Source: an uncultured Porphyromonadaceae bacterium (GTDB taxonomy: Bacteria > Bacteroidota > Bacteroidia > Bacteroidales > Muribaculaceae). From it: a stretch of 64,000 nucleotides of DNA. How positions within the stretch are numbered: the stretch's first letter is position 1; every line of letters starts with the position of its first letter. Under the pieces are notes generated by a model. It made no database searches. It saw only the letters and a list, made by a program, of their open reading frames with translations, and was not told the origin of the DNA. The position numbers and the translations under genes were made by a program. Positions 43,146-52,714 of the stretch are shown here, one piece after another. The DNA lies in contig CALAVE010000041.1 in assembly GCA_937892215.1 (NCBI GenBank), positions 9,765 to 73,764 on the forward strand, read 5' to 3'.

Positions 43146-46095
43146 CAGTCAGCTCTACTTAAAAGACACGGCCTTTCAGGACCTTATGCAGGAACGTATT
43201 CACAACGTCCTGCTTGTGGCGTCAACTTACGACGCTTTCATTATGGAGGACGACGGACGCGTGGAAGAGCAGATTTTCTTTGAGTACGCTTCGCTTAACC
43301 TAAGTTCACCTCCGCGCGTTACGCGTGTGAGCAGTTACGACGAGGCTTTCGCCAACCTGGAGCAGAAGAACTTCGACCTGGTGATTGCCATGCCCGGGGT
43401 GGAAATCAGCGCCACTTTCGATGCCGCCAAGAAATTTAAGCGCTTGTATCAAGGCATACCGTTTGTGGTGCTGACGCCTTTTTCCCGCGAAGTTTCACGC
43501 CGACTGGAAGGTGAGGACCTTAGCGCCGTGGACTATGTGTTCAGTTGGCTCGGAAACGTTGACCTGCTGGTGGCTATCATCAAACTGCTGGAAGACAAGA
43601 TGAACGCCGCTAACGATGTGAAGAACGTGGGCATACAGATGATTCTGCTCGTGGAAGATTCCGTAAGGTTCTATTCTTCAGTGCTTCCCACCCTCTACAA
43701 GTTCATTCTGCAGCAATCTAAGATTTTCTCCACCGAGGCACTCAACGCGCACGAAACCATGCTTCGCATGCGCGGACGGCCCAAAGTGATGCTCGCCCGT
43801 GACTACGAAGAGGCACAGCGGCTCTACGATGAGTACGGCGAAAACATTTTGGGGGTAATCAGCGACATCTCCTTTATGCGCGATGGCAAGAAAGACCGAT
43901 TCGCCGGACTGGAGTTCGCCCACTACCTCCACGAGAACGACCCACACCTACCCATCATCATGGAGTCGAGCGACTCGGCAAACAAAGTCTCCGCCGACCG
44001 CCTCAAATGCTCCTTCATCGACAAGAATTCCAAGAAGTTCCCCGTGGACCTGGGACAAGCCATAATGGACAACTTCGGTTTCGGAGACTTCATTATTCGC
44101 GACCCTGAAACAGGGCATGAAATAATGAGAATACGCGACCTGAAGGATATGCAAAACCAGATTTTCAGCATACCGGACAAGTCGCTCCTGCATCACGCCC
44201 TGCGCAACGACATCTCCCGATGGCTCTATTCGCGCGCGCTGTTCCCCATCGCACAGGTGGTGCGTATGCACCGTTTCCGCGACATCAGCGAAGTGCCGGC
44301 CGCACGACAGCTTTTCTTCGACCTCATCGTGAAATACCGCAAGATGAAGAACCGCGGTGTGGTGGCCGAATTTAAGAAAGACCGTTTCGACCGCTACTCT
44401 AACTTCGCCAGAATAGGGCAAGGCTCGCTCGGCGGCAAAGGCCGCGGCATCGCCTTCATCGACTCCATAATAAAGAACAATCCCGTCTGCGACTACTTTC
44501 AGGGAGCCACCATACGCATTCCGCACACAGTGGTGCTATGCACCGACGTCTTCGACGTTTTCATGGAGCAGAACGGTCTTTACCCCAAGGCTCTAAGCGC
44601 GATTCCCGATGATGAGATTCTAAGCCTTTTCCTCCGGGCATCGCTCCCCGAGAGCGTCAGGGAAGACATCAGCGCAATCTACGACGTGATGGACGGCGCT
44701 ATAGCCGTGCGCAGTTCCAGCCTGCTCGAAGACAGCCACTACCAGCCTTTTGCCGGTGTTTACGCCACTTATATGGTGCCGCATGGCAACGACAAAGCTG
44801 CCACCGTGGAAATGCTGGAGAACGCCGTTAAAGCCGTCTATGCGTCGGTATTCTATGCCGACAGCAAGTCCTACATGACCGCCACCAGCAATGTAATAGA
44901 CCAGGAAAAGATGGCCGTAATTCTTCAGGAAGTGGTGGGAATGCAACACGGTGACTTCTTCTACCCGTCGATTTCGGGTGTGGGTCGCTCGCTCAACTAC
45001 TACCCACTGGGCAACGAACTGCCGGCCGACGGTGTGGCCGAAGTGGCCATAGGTCTTGGGAAATATATCGTTGACGGCGGCAAGGCTTTGCGCTTCTCCC
45101 CGCTCCACCCCAAGAAGATTTTGCAGACCAGCACCATCGACCTTGCCCTGCGCGACACGCAGACTCGTTTTCTCGCCATCAAGTGCGGTGACAACAAGGC
45201 TCCACTTTCTTGCGACGACAACTTCAATCTCGCCACACTCAACGTTACGGATGCCGGCAGCCGGGGAGAGCTCACTCACCTGGTATCCACGTTCGACTAT
45301 GAGAACGAGCGGCTTCTGCCGTTGGACACCGGGCGCGGACGTAAAGTGGCCACTTTTGCCGGCGTGCTCGACCACAATGTGTTCCCGCTCGCCGATGCCA
45401 TCCACTTCATGTTGTCCACCGGTGAGAACCAGATGGGAAGGCCGGTGGAAATTGAATTTGCCTGCAACCTCGCTCCAAACCTTCGGCCCGACGATGAGAA
45501 CAAGGGTGACATTTACTGGCTTCAGATTCGTCCCATGGTGGACCGACGAGAAATGTCGGCCGACACCATCAGCGACTTCGCTCCCGACCAGCTGGTTCTC
45601 AGCAGCCACAACGCCTTGGGATTTGGAGTGTTCTCCGACATTCGCCACATCGTAATGGTACGGCCCGAATGTTTTTCCAGCGTGGATAACTGGGCTATTG
45701 CCGAGGAAATTGAGAAAATTAACCGCAACTTTTCGGAAATCGCTGAGAATTACATTCTTATCGGCGTCGGACGCTGGGGCTCTTCCGACCCCGCTCTGGG
45801 CATTCCGGTAAAATGGGCACACATTTCACAGGCGCAGTTGCTGGTGGAAATGGCACTCCCGGGCGGTAGCATCGAGCCGAGTCAGGGCACCCACTTCTTC
45901 CAGAATCTCACTTCAATGGGCGTTGGTTACTTCGCTTCCGACACAAGGCAAGGCGACATTCTGGACACTGACTGGATTCGTCACAACGCTGAGAGTTCCA
46001 CAAGCGGAAAGTTCGTGGATACTTTCCGATTTGCATCTCCACTCACAATTCGCATCAATGGGCTTAAAGCCCAGGGTGTGGTGACAAAACAATAA
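43129..46095 (+). CDS. Double-receiver protein fused to PEP/pyruvate-binding (PPDK-N) ATP-grasp domain
   Basis: 988 residues. Residues 1-150 look like a degenerate receiver (FDLVIAMPGVEI in place of the Asp strand). A second receiver (about 165-320) has the acidic MILLVEDSVRFY, the likely phospho-Asp in ISDISFMRDG (about 244) and the Lys region FIDKNSKKFP. From about 425 comes a PPDK/PEP-synthase-type nucleotide-binding domain: GQGSLGGKGRGIAF, AVRSSSLLEDSHYQPFAG (about 527) and YWLQIRPMVD. The phospho-His swivelling domain and the PEP TIM barrel of PEP synthase are absent. So it is not a normal PEP synthase; it may be a phosphotransferase controlled by phosphorylation. The coiled-coil gene follows after 56 bases. 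Confidence 0.85.
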   Translation: MNEAILSQLYLKDTAFQDLMQERIHNVLLVASTYDAFIMEDDGRVEEQIFFEYASLNLSSPPRVTRVSSYDEAFANLEQKNFDLVIAMPGVEISATFDAAKKFKRLYQGIPFVVLTPFSREVSRRLEGEDLSAVDYVFSWLGNVDLLVAIIKLLEDKMNAANDVKNVGIQMILLVEDSVRFYSSVLPTLYKFILQQSKIFSTEALNAHETMLRMRGRPKVMLARDYEEAQRLYDEYGENILGVISDISFMRDGKKDRFAGLEFAHYLHENDPHLPIIMESSDSANKVSADRLKCSFIDKNSKKFPVDLGQAIMDNFGFGDFIIRDPETGHEIMRIRDLKDMQNQIFSIPDKSLLHHALRNDISRWLYSRALFPIAQVVRMHRFRDISEVPAARQLFFDLIVKYRKMKNRGVVAEFKKDRFDRYSNFARIGQGSLGGKGRGIAFIDSIIKNNPVCDYFQGATIRIPHTVVLCTDVFDVFMEQNGLYPKALSAIPDDEILSLFLRASLPESVREDISAIYDVMDGAIAVRSSSLLEDSHYQPFAGVYATYMVPHGNDKAATVEMLENAVKAVYASVFYADSKSYMTATSNVIDQEKMAVILQEVVGMQHGDFFYPSISGVGRSLNYYPLGNELPADGVAEVAIGLGKYIVDGGKALRFSPLHPKKILQTSTIDLALRDTQTRFLAIKCGDNKAPLSCDDNFNLATLNVTDAGSRGELTHLVSTFDYENERLLPLDTGRGRKVATFAGVLDHNVFPLADAIHFMLSTGENQMGRPVEIEFACNLAPNLRPDDENKGDIYWLQIRPMVDRREMSADTISDFAPDQLVLSSHNALGFGVFSDIRHIVMVRPECFSSVDNWAIAEEIEKINRNFSEIAENYILIGVGRWGSSDPALGIPVKWAHISQAQLLVEMALPGGSIEPSQGTHFFQNLTSMGVGYFASDTRQGDILDTDWIRHNAESSTSGKFVDTFRFASPLTIRINGLKAQGVVTKQ

Positions 46096-46151
46096 TAACG
46101 ACTGAGTTACTCATTTATGTATAACTGATTATTTAACTTATCTTTCGCTTT

Positions 46152-47660
46152 ATGTCTTTCATTAAAGGTCTAAAAAGAGCATTCGGATTCTCCACCGACG
46201 GTGATGAACTGGACAACGATATCGAATACTACGACGGTGCCGCACGTACCGGACTGGGAAAACAGGATAACGCCCGCGAGCCATGGGTAAGCGCAGCCGA
46301 ACAGGCACAGCCTCAGGCCTCCGACGACGGCAATCAGGCTGAGCCGCAGAATCAGGCCGAGGACGCACTGCTCACCAGCATAGTGGAAATAATTAACGGC
46401 AACCTCTCGCCTGTGGTGCTCGGATGTCTTGACATTGACGCTGAGAAAGCCGCGCTGAAACAGGATCTTGGACCTCAGGTGGAAAAGATTATAGGTCGCA
46501 TTCAGACCGAAGCCGGCAGCGCCGCAAGTGCCGAGTGGCGGGAACAGCTCAGCGCCACCAAGGAAGAACTCAAGCGTGAGCAAGAGAAAACCACTGAAGC
46601 CATCAACGCGTCCAACGAGCTGAGAACCAAGTTGCAGGCCGCAGAACTGCAGCATAAGACACAGACCGCCAAACTCTCTGAGATTGAGGCTCGCAACGCT
46701 CAGGTCGAAGCCGAGTTGGAGCAGTACTCGCTTGAGAATAAGGGACTGGTGAACAAGACCAAGGTCCTTGCTGTTCTGGAGCAGCAGAAAGACGAACTCG
46801 AAAAAGATGTGGCACGGCTTTCGGCATTGCTCAACGAGCAGCGCGCTCAGGCCGTGCAGAAGGACAACCGCATCGCCCAGTTGGAAAAGCAACTCCAGGA
46901 CGGCAACGGAATAGAAGACGAGGTGCGCAAGGAGTTTGAAGAGGAAGTGGCCCGCGTGGAAGTCTTCAAGGAGAAGAAAAACGCTGAAATCAGCGCGCTA
47001 AAGCAACAACTTGAGGAATTCAATCAGCGCGAGACCCTTGTCAACGAGGAAGCGAGAGCAAAACTGAAACTCGCTGAGGAGAAACACAACGAACTTAACG
47101 CCGAAATTGAGAAACTACGCAAGGAACTCAAGGACAGTGCCGCCGCAAGGCAAAAACACGACATCAATGTGGGCAATCATATCGACGACCTGAAAAAGCA
47201 ACTCGCCACTGCAGCGCAGCGCAACGAGGACTTCCTCGCTCAGGTCAACTCGCTCACTAATGCCAACGAGCAACAAATGTCGGTTGCCAGAGAGGCTGCG
47301 CAAGAAAGAGATAATCTTAAGGAAGAACTCCGAAAAACCATGAACCTGCTCACTAAGACTCAGAACGAACTGGATAAGGCTAACAAACTGCTTAGTGAAA
47401 CGCAGAACAAACTCAGCGAAAACAACGACAAACTGAGGCTAACCGAGCAAAATCTGGACAAGGCTAATCAGCGGCTCGCCGTACAAGCGGCCACTACTCC
47501 AGCTCCGGCTGTCGAGGCCGAAGAAAAGCAGGTGGAAATAGACCTCGACGACCTGGACTGGCTGGAACCGGTGCCTCCACGCAAACCGGAGCCCGAACCG
47601 GAGCCGGAACCCGAACCAAAACAGCCGCTGGCCGACGAACGCCAGATATCTCTCTTCTGA
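46152..47660 (+). CDS. Long coiled-coil protein with Pro-Glu repeat tail
   Basis: 502 residues. A short N-terminal basic stretch (SFIKGLKRAFGFST) is followed by an acidic linker and, from about residue 100 to 440, nearly uninterrupted heptads rich in Glu, Lys, Gln, Leu and Ala (KTKVLAVLEQQKDELEKDV, LRKTMNLLTKTQNELDKANK). The tail has alternating PEPEPEPEPEP and ends in QISLF. No enzyme motif. It lies 56 bases after the receiver/ATP-grasp gene and is probably its partner or scaffold; the function is unknown. KGLKRAFGF could be an amphipathic membrane-binding helix. Confidence 0.8.
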   Translation: MSFIKGLKRAFGFSTDGDELDNDIEYYDGAARTGLGKQDNAREPWVSAAEQAQPQASDDGNQAEPQNQAEDALLTSIVEIINGNLSPVVLGCLDIDAEKAALKQDLGPQVEKIIGRIQTEAGSAASAEWREQLSATKEELKREQEKTTEAINASNELRTKLQAAELQHKTQTAKLSEIEARNAQVEAELEQYSLENKGLVNKTKVLAVLEQQKDELEKDVARLSALLNEQRAQAVQKDNRIAQLEKQLQDGNGIEDEVRKEFEEEVARVEVFKEKKNAEISALKQQLEEFNQRETLVNEEARAKLKLAEEKHNELNAEIEKLRKELKDSAAARQKHDINVGNHIDDLKKQLATAAQRNEDFLAQVNSLTNANEQQMSVAREAAQERDNLKEELRKTMNLLTKTQNELDKANKLLSETQNKLSENNDKLRLTEQNLDKANQRLAVQAATTPAPAVEAEEKQVEIDLDDLDWLEPVPPRKPEPEPEPEPEPKQPLADERQISLF

Positions 47661-47694
47661 GCAAGATTCATACCGTAAACACCCAAATACAAAC

Positions 47695-47730
47695 AGCATC
47701 GCTCACCTCCGTCTAAAGATGAGCGATGCT
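47695..47730 (+). terminator. Bidirectional hairpin between convergent genes
   Basis: A perfect 11-bp stem AGCATCGCTCA / TGAGCGATGCT over a 14-base loop, placed midway between the ends of the coiled-coil gene and the NlpC/P60 gene. There is no strong T-run on either side. Confidence 0.65.
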
Positions 47731-47755
47731 CCACATTCGTATCAATAGTTATTAC

Positions 47756-48313
47756 CTACTTTGTCGTTTCTTCTTCGGTTATCACACGGCAAGCACCCAT
47801 GTAGCGACGACGATAATACGTCTCGTCGGACTGACTTTCAGTGATTCCGGTGCGGCACGCCGCGTGGATAAACTTAAAGGTATTGTCCTCCTTGTTCACC
47901 TCAGTCACGATTCCCACATGACCTATCCTGCGCCCTATCGCACGACCGTTGAAGAACACCAGGTCTCCCGGTTGCAGGTCACTACGGCTCACTTTCTCGC
48001 CGTCGTAAATCTGACCACCGGACGTGCGGTTCAGGTTATAACCGAATTTTTTGAACACATAGCTCGTGAATCCCGAGCAATCAAAGCCCTTAGGACCGGC
48101 CGCACCGGAGCGATAACGCACGCCGCGGAACTGGAACGCATAGTCCAGCATTTCCTTTATCTGATCCTGACGGGTATTGTTAATATTAGCCTGCTCTAAC
48201 TGTTCTTTCACTGTTCCGTGCTTACGGGCATTCAGCTGCTGCGCATCCACTGTAGCGGTAGAAACCACAACTAACAGCAACATCAGGCTAATGACTTTTA
48301 TCGTTTTCTTCAT
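47756..48313 (-). CDS. NlpC/P60 cell-wall peptidase
   Basis: 185 residues with a signal peptide (VISLMLLLVVVSTATVDAQ). The NlpC/P60 cysteine-peptidase domain has Cys in KGFDCSGFTSYVF, His in IGRRIGHVGIVTEV and a third polar residue His in FKFIHAACRTG. It cuts the peptide stem of peptidoglycan, typically D-Glu-diamino acid bonds. It has no cell-wall-binding SH3 domain. Transcribed from its own promoter at 48389-48397. Confidence 0.92.
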   Translation of the reverse strand: MKKTIKVISLMLLLVVVSTATVDAQQLNARKHGTVKEQLEQANINNTRQDQIKEMLDYAFQFRGVRYRSGAAGPKGFDCSGFTSYVFKKFGYNLNRTSGGQIYDGEKVSRSDLQPGDLVFFNGRAIGRRIGHVGIVTEVNKEDNTFKFIHAACRTGITESQSDETYYRRRYMGACRVITEEETTK

Positions 48314-48388
48314 ATATATTTATCTTTTCCACCCGGCTAAATCATTCGATTTTATTTTATTGCAACCCTCCGGGCATATTATCACGAC

Positions 48389-48397
48389 GCAAAGATA
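48389..48397 (-). promoter_or_regulatory. -7 box for the NlpC/P60 gene
   Basis: Minus-strand TATCTTTGC about 75 bases before the ATG at 48313. Confidence 0.6.
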
Positions 48398-48596
48398 CAC
48401 CTATTTAACGGCCCCCACAACCCGGCTAAACGTTTGTAAACATTTACTTTTGTAAACAAACTTGTTTCTTTGTGTCCCCCTTTTTACTACTGCCAGCGAC
48501 TTACGGACCTGTTTGTTTTCTCAAATCCGCCTTTTTGAAAAATGAAAAAAATAACACTTTTTAACAATTTTCGCTATCCTAATTTTGCATCGTCCT

Positions 48597-49715
48597 CTAT
48601 TCTTCCGTTCCCTGGCTGGAGGTCGTCAGCACTTCCACCGCGCCGGTTGCCGGCGAGAACGTGGCGCGCATCGGCTGCTTCTTGTCGGTGAACAGCGACG
48701 GCTCCAGGCCGAACTGTATGCCCACCTGGGCACAGGCAAACTCATAATTCAGCACACTTTGCCCTTTGTACCGCGCAGTTGCGGCCACGCGGCCGGGTAT
48801 ATTGTAAATTATCGCGTCTTTACCCACTTTCTTCTCTTCGCCCTTCTCATTCACCGGCATAGTGGCCGATTCTAACAGCGCGAACGACACATACACGGGC
48901 TCCCCGCTCAGGTCGGTGCGGTCCACAATTCCGCTGTAATCGCTTATCCTGCAAAGCACATGGTCCTTTACCTCATTCTCGTCGGGAGTGAAGCTGAACA
49001 CCTTTGTGGCCTCAGCCTGCTCCACAGTTCCGGTGAAAAGCACCATCAGCGAACGTTCCTGTTCGTCTAAGCGTTGCATTATTATCTTCATTGCCTCACC
49101 GTCGGGCATCTGGTCGGCCTCGCCGGTCATGTAGTCGTTACGGCTCTGACGAATGCGGTAGATTTGCTGAGCAGCAAGTTCTGCCCGCTTCGACACCGAC
49201 TGACTTGCCAGTATATCGCCACTCTGAGTGCTCAGTGCTGCCTCCACACTCACATCGGCCTGCTTTACGCTTTTCTCGGCCACATCCTTTGCCACAGCTA
49301 CATCTTCGGCCTTTATCACGTTAATACCTATCAGTCGTCCGTCCTCGGCGCAACTGATGTCCACCTGCTGCCCCTGTTTGAACTGCATCTGATATTGCTG
49401 CTCTGAATTGGCCACACCATGCGTTGATGCGCTCACACGCACCAAATCCCACTTCTGACTGTCCTTCATTACCACATTGGTCAGCCCCAGATATTTCTCG
49501 GCATAGTTGCAGTAAGGCCCGGCCTTGCTCACCGTCTTCCGCGCCGTAACGCTGAAATCTGCCACTGTAGTGGGCAGTGAATACACCAGCCCGTAATCAT
49601 TGCTCTTGTTTGCCGTGAATTTACGCGTACTCTGGCCCGACACTGTCAGCGAGAGCATACTTGCGGCAAGCAACGCCCCTAATGTTATGCACCTGTATAT
49701 CCTCATTTTCTTCAC
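48597..49715 (-). CDS. DUF4831 family exported protein
   Basis: 372 residues. A signal peptide (CITLGALLAASMLSLTVSGQ) precedes a beta-rich mature protein with YGLVYSLPTTVADFSVTARKT and YCNYAEKYLGLTNV, the start pattern of the DUF4831 family of Bacteroidales. Function unknown. It follows the Nnr gene by 30 bases and is probably co-transcribed with it. Confidence 0.8.
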   Translation of the reverse strand: MKKMRIYRCITLGALLAASMLSLTVSGQSTRKFTANKSNDYGLVYSLPTTVADFSVTARKTVSKAGPYCNYAEKYLGLTNVVMKDSQKWDLVRVSASTHGVANSEQQYQMQFKQGQQVDISCAEDGRLIGINVIKAEDVAVAKDVAEKSVKQADVSVEAALSTQSGDILASQSVSKRAELAAQQIYRIRQSRNDYMTGEADQMPDGEAMKIIMQRLDEQERSLMVLFTGTVEQAEATKVFSFTPDENEVKDHVLCRISDYSGIVDRTDLSGEPVYVSFALLESATMPVNEKGEEKKVGKDAIIYNIPGRVAATARYKGQSVLNYEFACAQVGIQFGLEPSLFTDKKQPMRATFSPATGAVEVLTTSSQGTEE

Positions 49716-49745
49716 TTTTTTTCTTTAATTCGTGCCTGAACCCAA

Positions 49746-51260
49746 TTATTTCATCGCATCGCGGATTGCCTTGCCAATATTGTCGGCTATATCGCCGGCT
49801 ATCAGCCCATATTGACCGTTCACCTCGGCTGCCATGTCACCGGCCAGCCCATGCAGATACACAGCCAGGAACACGGCACGGTCGGTACTATAGCCCTGCG
49901 CCATCATTGCGGCTATCACACCGGTCAGAACGTCGCCAGAGCCGGCTGTCGCCATCCCGGCGTTACCGCTGCTGTTCACATACACCTTGCCGTCGGGGCG
50001 CACTGTCATCGTGTGATGCCCTTTGAGCACTATTGTTATCTCATAAAGGCGCGAAACGTCAATGGCCTTCTTCAGGCGCTCCTCCTCGCTGCTGTGTGCA
50101 CTGAACAGCCTGTCGAACTCAGCTGCGTGCGGCGTAAGCACCGACCCCTTAGGTATGCTCTTTATCAGCACCGGACGACTGGCGATGCAGTTCAGCGCAT
50201 CGGCGTCGAACACGCACGGCTTCCTATAATTCTTCATGAACGAGTCGAGGGCGGCCAGGGTCTCGTCGCTGGTGCTTATACCGGGCCCAACGGCAATTAT
50301 GTTGTACGAATGGCGAACGTCGATACGCGACGTCACATACTCGTTAAGGTCGGCATCCAGCACCACTTCCGGGACAGCCACCTGAATAGGTCCCAGATTC
50401 CGTTGCGGAGTGTGCACTGTCACCAGTCCTGCACCGGCACGCGTCGCGCCACGGGCAGCCAGAATCGCCGCCCCGGCCATACCGTAGCTTCCGGCCACCA
50501 GCAACACTGTCCCGTAGTCATACTTCCCGGTGAACTGGTTCCTCGGCTTCAGCTCGGCCTTGGCATCTTCGCGCTCTATCAGGTAGAAATCGCTCGGCGT
50601 GGAATCTATCGCCGCATAATCCATATCCAGGTTCAGCACTTTGCATTCGCCTATAAACTCGGAATTTTCAGCAAAGAAGAACGACAAGCGCTTAAACTGA
50701 AGCGCCAGCGTCAGATTCGCACGGATTATATTCCGGCGGTCGGCTCCTATGTTCCATTCTCCGAACAGACCCGACGGTATATCGATCGAAACGACATAGG
50801 CTCCGCTATTGTTAATATACTGCACCAGTGCCGTGTATCCGCCCTTCAGCGGCGAGCGAAGTCCACTCCCGAACAGGCCGTCAATCACCACATCGTCTTC
50901 TCCGAGCACCGGCGGTGTGAAAAGATTCACAATCTCAGTGAAATTCACATCGTCCATCGCTAGGAAACGGTCGCGGTTAGTCTGGCAACACCCCGACAGA
51001 CTCGACGACTTGATGTTGAACAGATACACCTCAGGCCTGTAACCTTGCTCTTGAAGCATACGAGCCACAGCCAGCGCGTCGCCACCATTATTGCCGGGGC
51101 CCGCGAATATCACCATCCGCTTCGACGGACGCCAACGCGACATTATCTCGTAACTCACCGCCGACGCGGCGCGCTCCATCAAATCCAGAACCGATATGTT
51201 TTGCGACTTTATTGTTCTCTCTTCTATTTGCCTTATCAGGTCGGTTGTAAATATCTTCAT
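49746..51260 (-). CDS. nnr: Bifunctional NAD(P)H-hydrate epimerase / ADP-dependent dehydratase
   Basis: 504 residues from the ATG at 51260 (MKIFTTDLIRQIEERT), preferred to an upstream in-frame start inside the leader. The N-terminal YjeF_N epimerase domain (about 1-215) has FAGPGNNGGDALAVARML; the C-terminal dehydratase (about 235-500) is ribokinase-like, with VAGSYGMAGAAILAARGATRAG and the catalytic NAGMATAGSGDVLTGVIAAM. Together they repair hydrated NADH and NADPH, the dehydratase using ADP. This fusion is the usual bacterial form. Confidence 0.95.
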   Translation of the reverse strand: MKIFTTDLIRQIEERTIKSQNISVLDLMERAASAVSYEIMSRWRPSKRMVIFAGPGNNGGDALAVARMLQEQGYRPEVYLFNIKSSSLSGCCQTNRDRFLAMDDVNFTEIVNLFTPPVLGEDDVVIDGLFGSGLRSPLKGGYTALVQYINNSGAYVVSIDIPSGLFGEWNIGADRRNIIRANLTLALQFKRLSFFFAENSEFIGECKVLNLDMDYAAIDSTPSDFYLIEREDAKAELKPRNQFTGKYDYGTVLLVAGSYGMAGAAILAARGATRAGAGLVTVHTPQRNLGPIQVAVPEVVLDADLNEYVTSRIDVRHSYNIIAVGPGISTSDETLAALDSFMKNYRKPCVFDADALNCIASRPVLIKSIPKGSVLTPHAAEFDRLFSAHSSEEERLKKAIDVSRLYEITIVLKGHHTMTVRPDGKVYVNSSGNAGMATAGSGDVLTGVIAAMMAQGYSTDRAVFLAVYLHGLAGDMAAEVNGQYGLIAGDIADNIGKAIRDAMK

Positions 51261-51294
51261 TTCACTCTTTCTGTTTCGTGGATAATTCAACCTA

Positions 51295-51302
51295 CAAAAA
51301 TA
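51295..51302 (-). promoter_or_regulatory. -7 box for the nnr-DUF4831 operon
   Basis: Minus-strand TATTTTTG about 35 bases before the nnr ATG. Confidence 0.55.
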
Positions 51303-51395
51303 GCAAAAAAACTATGTATCTCTGACATAAAACACAAAAAACTCACAAAAAATCTTCTTACTCAAAATTAATTTGCCCACGTGCCTAATCTTTCT

Positions 51396-51403
51396 TATCT
51401 TTG
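51396..51403 (+). promoter_or_regulatory. -7 box for hpt
   Basis: TATCTTTG 21 bases before the ATG at 51425; divergent from the nnr promoter. Confidence 0.6.
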
Positions 51404-51424
51404 TGCAAATTTATTCTGTATCCG

Positions 51425-51988
51425 ATGAAAGATGTGACTTTTAACGGGCTCACCTTTGAGCTCTACATTACTCACGACGAGATTAACAAGCAAATTCAGC
51501 GGCTTGCCGGCGAAATTAAGCACAATTGTGAAGTAAGCGGCGATGACGCTCCTCTTTTCATCTGCGTGCTCACCGGTGCTTTTGTCTTTGCGGCCGACCT
51601 CTTCAGGGCCTGCGACATCCACAATGCCGAAATAGCATTCATTCGCTTCAAGTCCTATGAAGGAACGTCTTCCACCGGTGTCGTCAACGATATTATGGGA
51701 CTGGCCGAGGATGTTACCGGCCGATCCGTTTTCATAATCGAGGACATCGTGGACACTGGCATCACGGCTTATCAGCTTCGCGAAACTCTCGCCAAGAAAA
51801 ACCCGAAAAGCGTGAAAATGGTCACCCTCCTCTTCAAGCCCGACTCTCTCAAAGTGGGGCCGAAGCCCGAATTTGTGGGATTCGAGATTCCGCCAAGGTT
51901 CATTCTCGGTTACGGGCTGGACCTCGATGGCCTCGCAAGGCAACTCCCTGACATCTACGTCCTCAAGCCCACACAAGAAGAACAATAA
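51425..51988 (+). CDS. hpt: Hypoxanthine phosphoribosyltransferase
   Basis: 187 residues from the ATG at 51425 (MKDVTFNGLTFELY), since the in-frame upstream start overlaps the promoter. The PRPP-binding loop is VFIIEDIVDTGITAY; CVLTGAFVFAADL and the SYEGTSSTGV flexible loop are as in the Hpt family. It salvages hypoxanthine and guanine to IMP and GMP. adk follows after 65 bases, giving a purine-metabolism pair. Confidence 0.95.
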   Translation: MKDVTFNGLTFELYITHDEINKQIQRLAGEIKHNCEVSGDDAPLFICVLTGAFVFAADLFRACDIHNAEIAFIRFKSYEGTSSTGVVNDIMGLAEDVTGRSVFIIEDIVDTGITAYQLRETLAKKNPKSVKMVTLLFKPDSLKVGPKPEFVGFEIPPRFILGYGLDLDGLARQLPDIYVLKPTQEEQ

Positions 51989-52053
51989 TTCATCATGCTT
52001 AAGAACTTTTCTTAAGTTATTTTAATAACACAACACATAAAACAAGACGAATA

Positions 52054-52632
52054 ATGATTAATGTGGTGATTTTTGGCGCGCCAGGCTCCGGAAAAGGAAC
52101 ACAAAGCGCCTTTATAATAGAACATTACGGACTGTTTCACATCTCCACAGGCGACGTCCTGCGCGACCACATGTCGCGTAAGACCGAACTCGGCGAAATC
52201 GCTCGCAGCTACATCGACAAGGGAAACCTCATCCCCGACGACCTGATGATTAGCATCCTGGCTAACGTCATCGACGAGCACATGAACGACGCCGCCAAGG
52301 GTTTTATTTTCGATGGGTTCCCACGCACCATCGCCCAGGCCGAGGCTATGGAGAAACTCCTTGCCGAGCGTAACATGAAACTCAACTGCGTTGTGGGACT
52401 CGATGTGCCCGACGAAATTCTAATCGAACGACTCGTGAACCGCGGCAAGGAAAGCGGACGAAGCGACGACAACCCGGAAACCATCCGCGACCGCATCGCT
52501 CTCTACTACAAGGTAACTTCGCCGCTCAAGGACTACTATTGCAGCAAAGGCCTCTTCCACTCAGTCAAGGGCTGGGGAGACATCGACCTCATTACGGCTG
52601 GCGTCTGGAACATCATCGACAACAGCAAGTAA
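52054..52632 (+). CDS. adk: Adenylate kinase
   Basis: 192 residues. P-loop FGAPGSGKGTQS, AMP-binding HISTGDVLRDH and GFIFDGFPRTIAQA, and a short lid GRSDDNPETIRDRI without zinc Cys. It interconverts ATP plus AMP with ADP. Short-lid Adk is typical of Bacteroidetes. It lies between hpt and pepT on the same strand. Confidence 0.96.
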   Translation: MINVVIFGAPGSGKGTQSAFIIEHYGLFHISTGDVLRDHMSRKTELGEIARSYIDKGNLIPDDLMISILANVIDEHMNDAAKGFIFDGFPRTIAQAEAMEKLLAERNMKLNCVVGLDVPDEILIERLVNRGKESGRSDDNPETIRDRIALYYKVTSPLKDYYCSKGLFHSVKGWGDIDLITAGVWNIIDNSK

Positions 52633-52714
52633 CCCATCTGGGGCGGTAACGCACGCTAACAATGCTACTATTAACCTGTATTTATTTAATATAACTTTAT
52701 AACACATCGATATT

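Noticed and set aside
44620..45822. A 400-codon open frame on the minus strand
   Set aside because: It lies wholly antisense to the receiver/ATP-grasp gene, whose motifs are clear; long antisense frames arise from the GC and codon pattern of that gene.
43129..46095. Annotation as phosphoenolpyruvate synthase
   Set aside because: Only the N-terminal nucleotide-binding part is present; the phospho-His and PEP-binding domains are missing.
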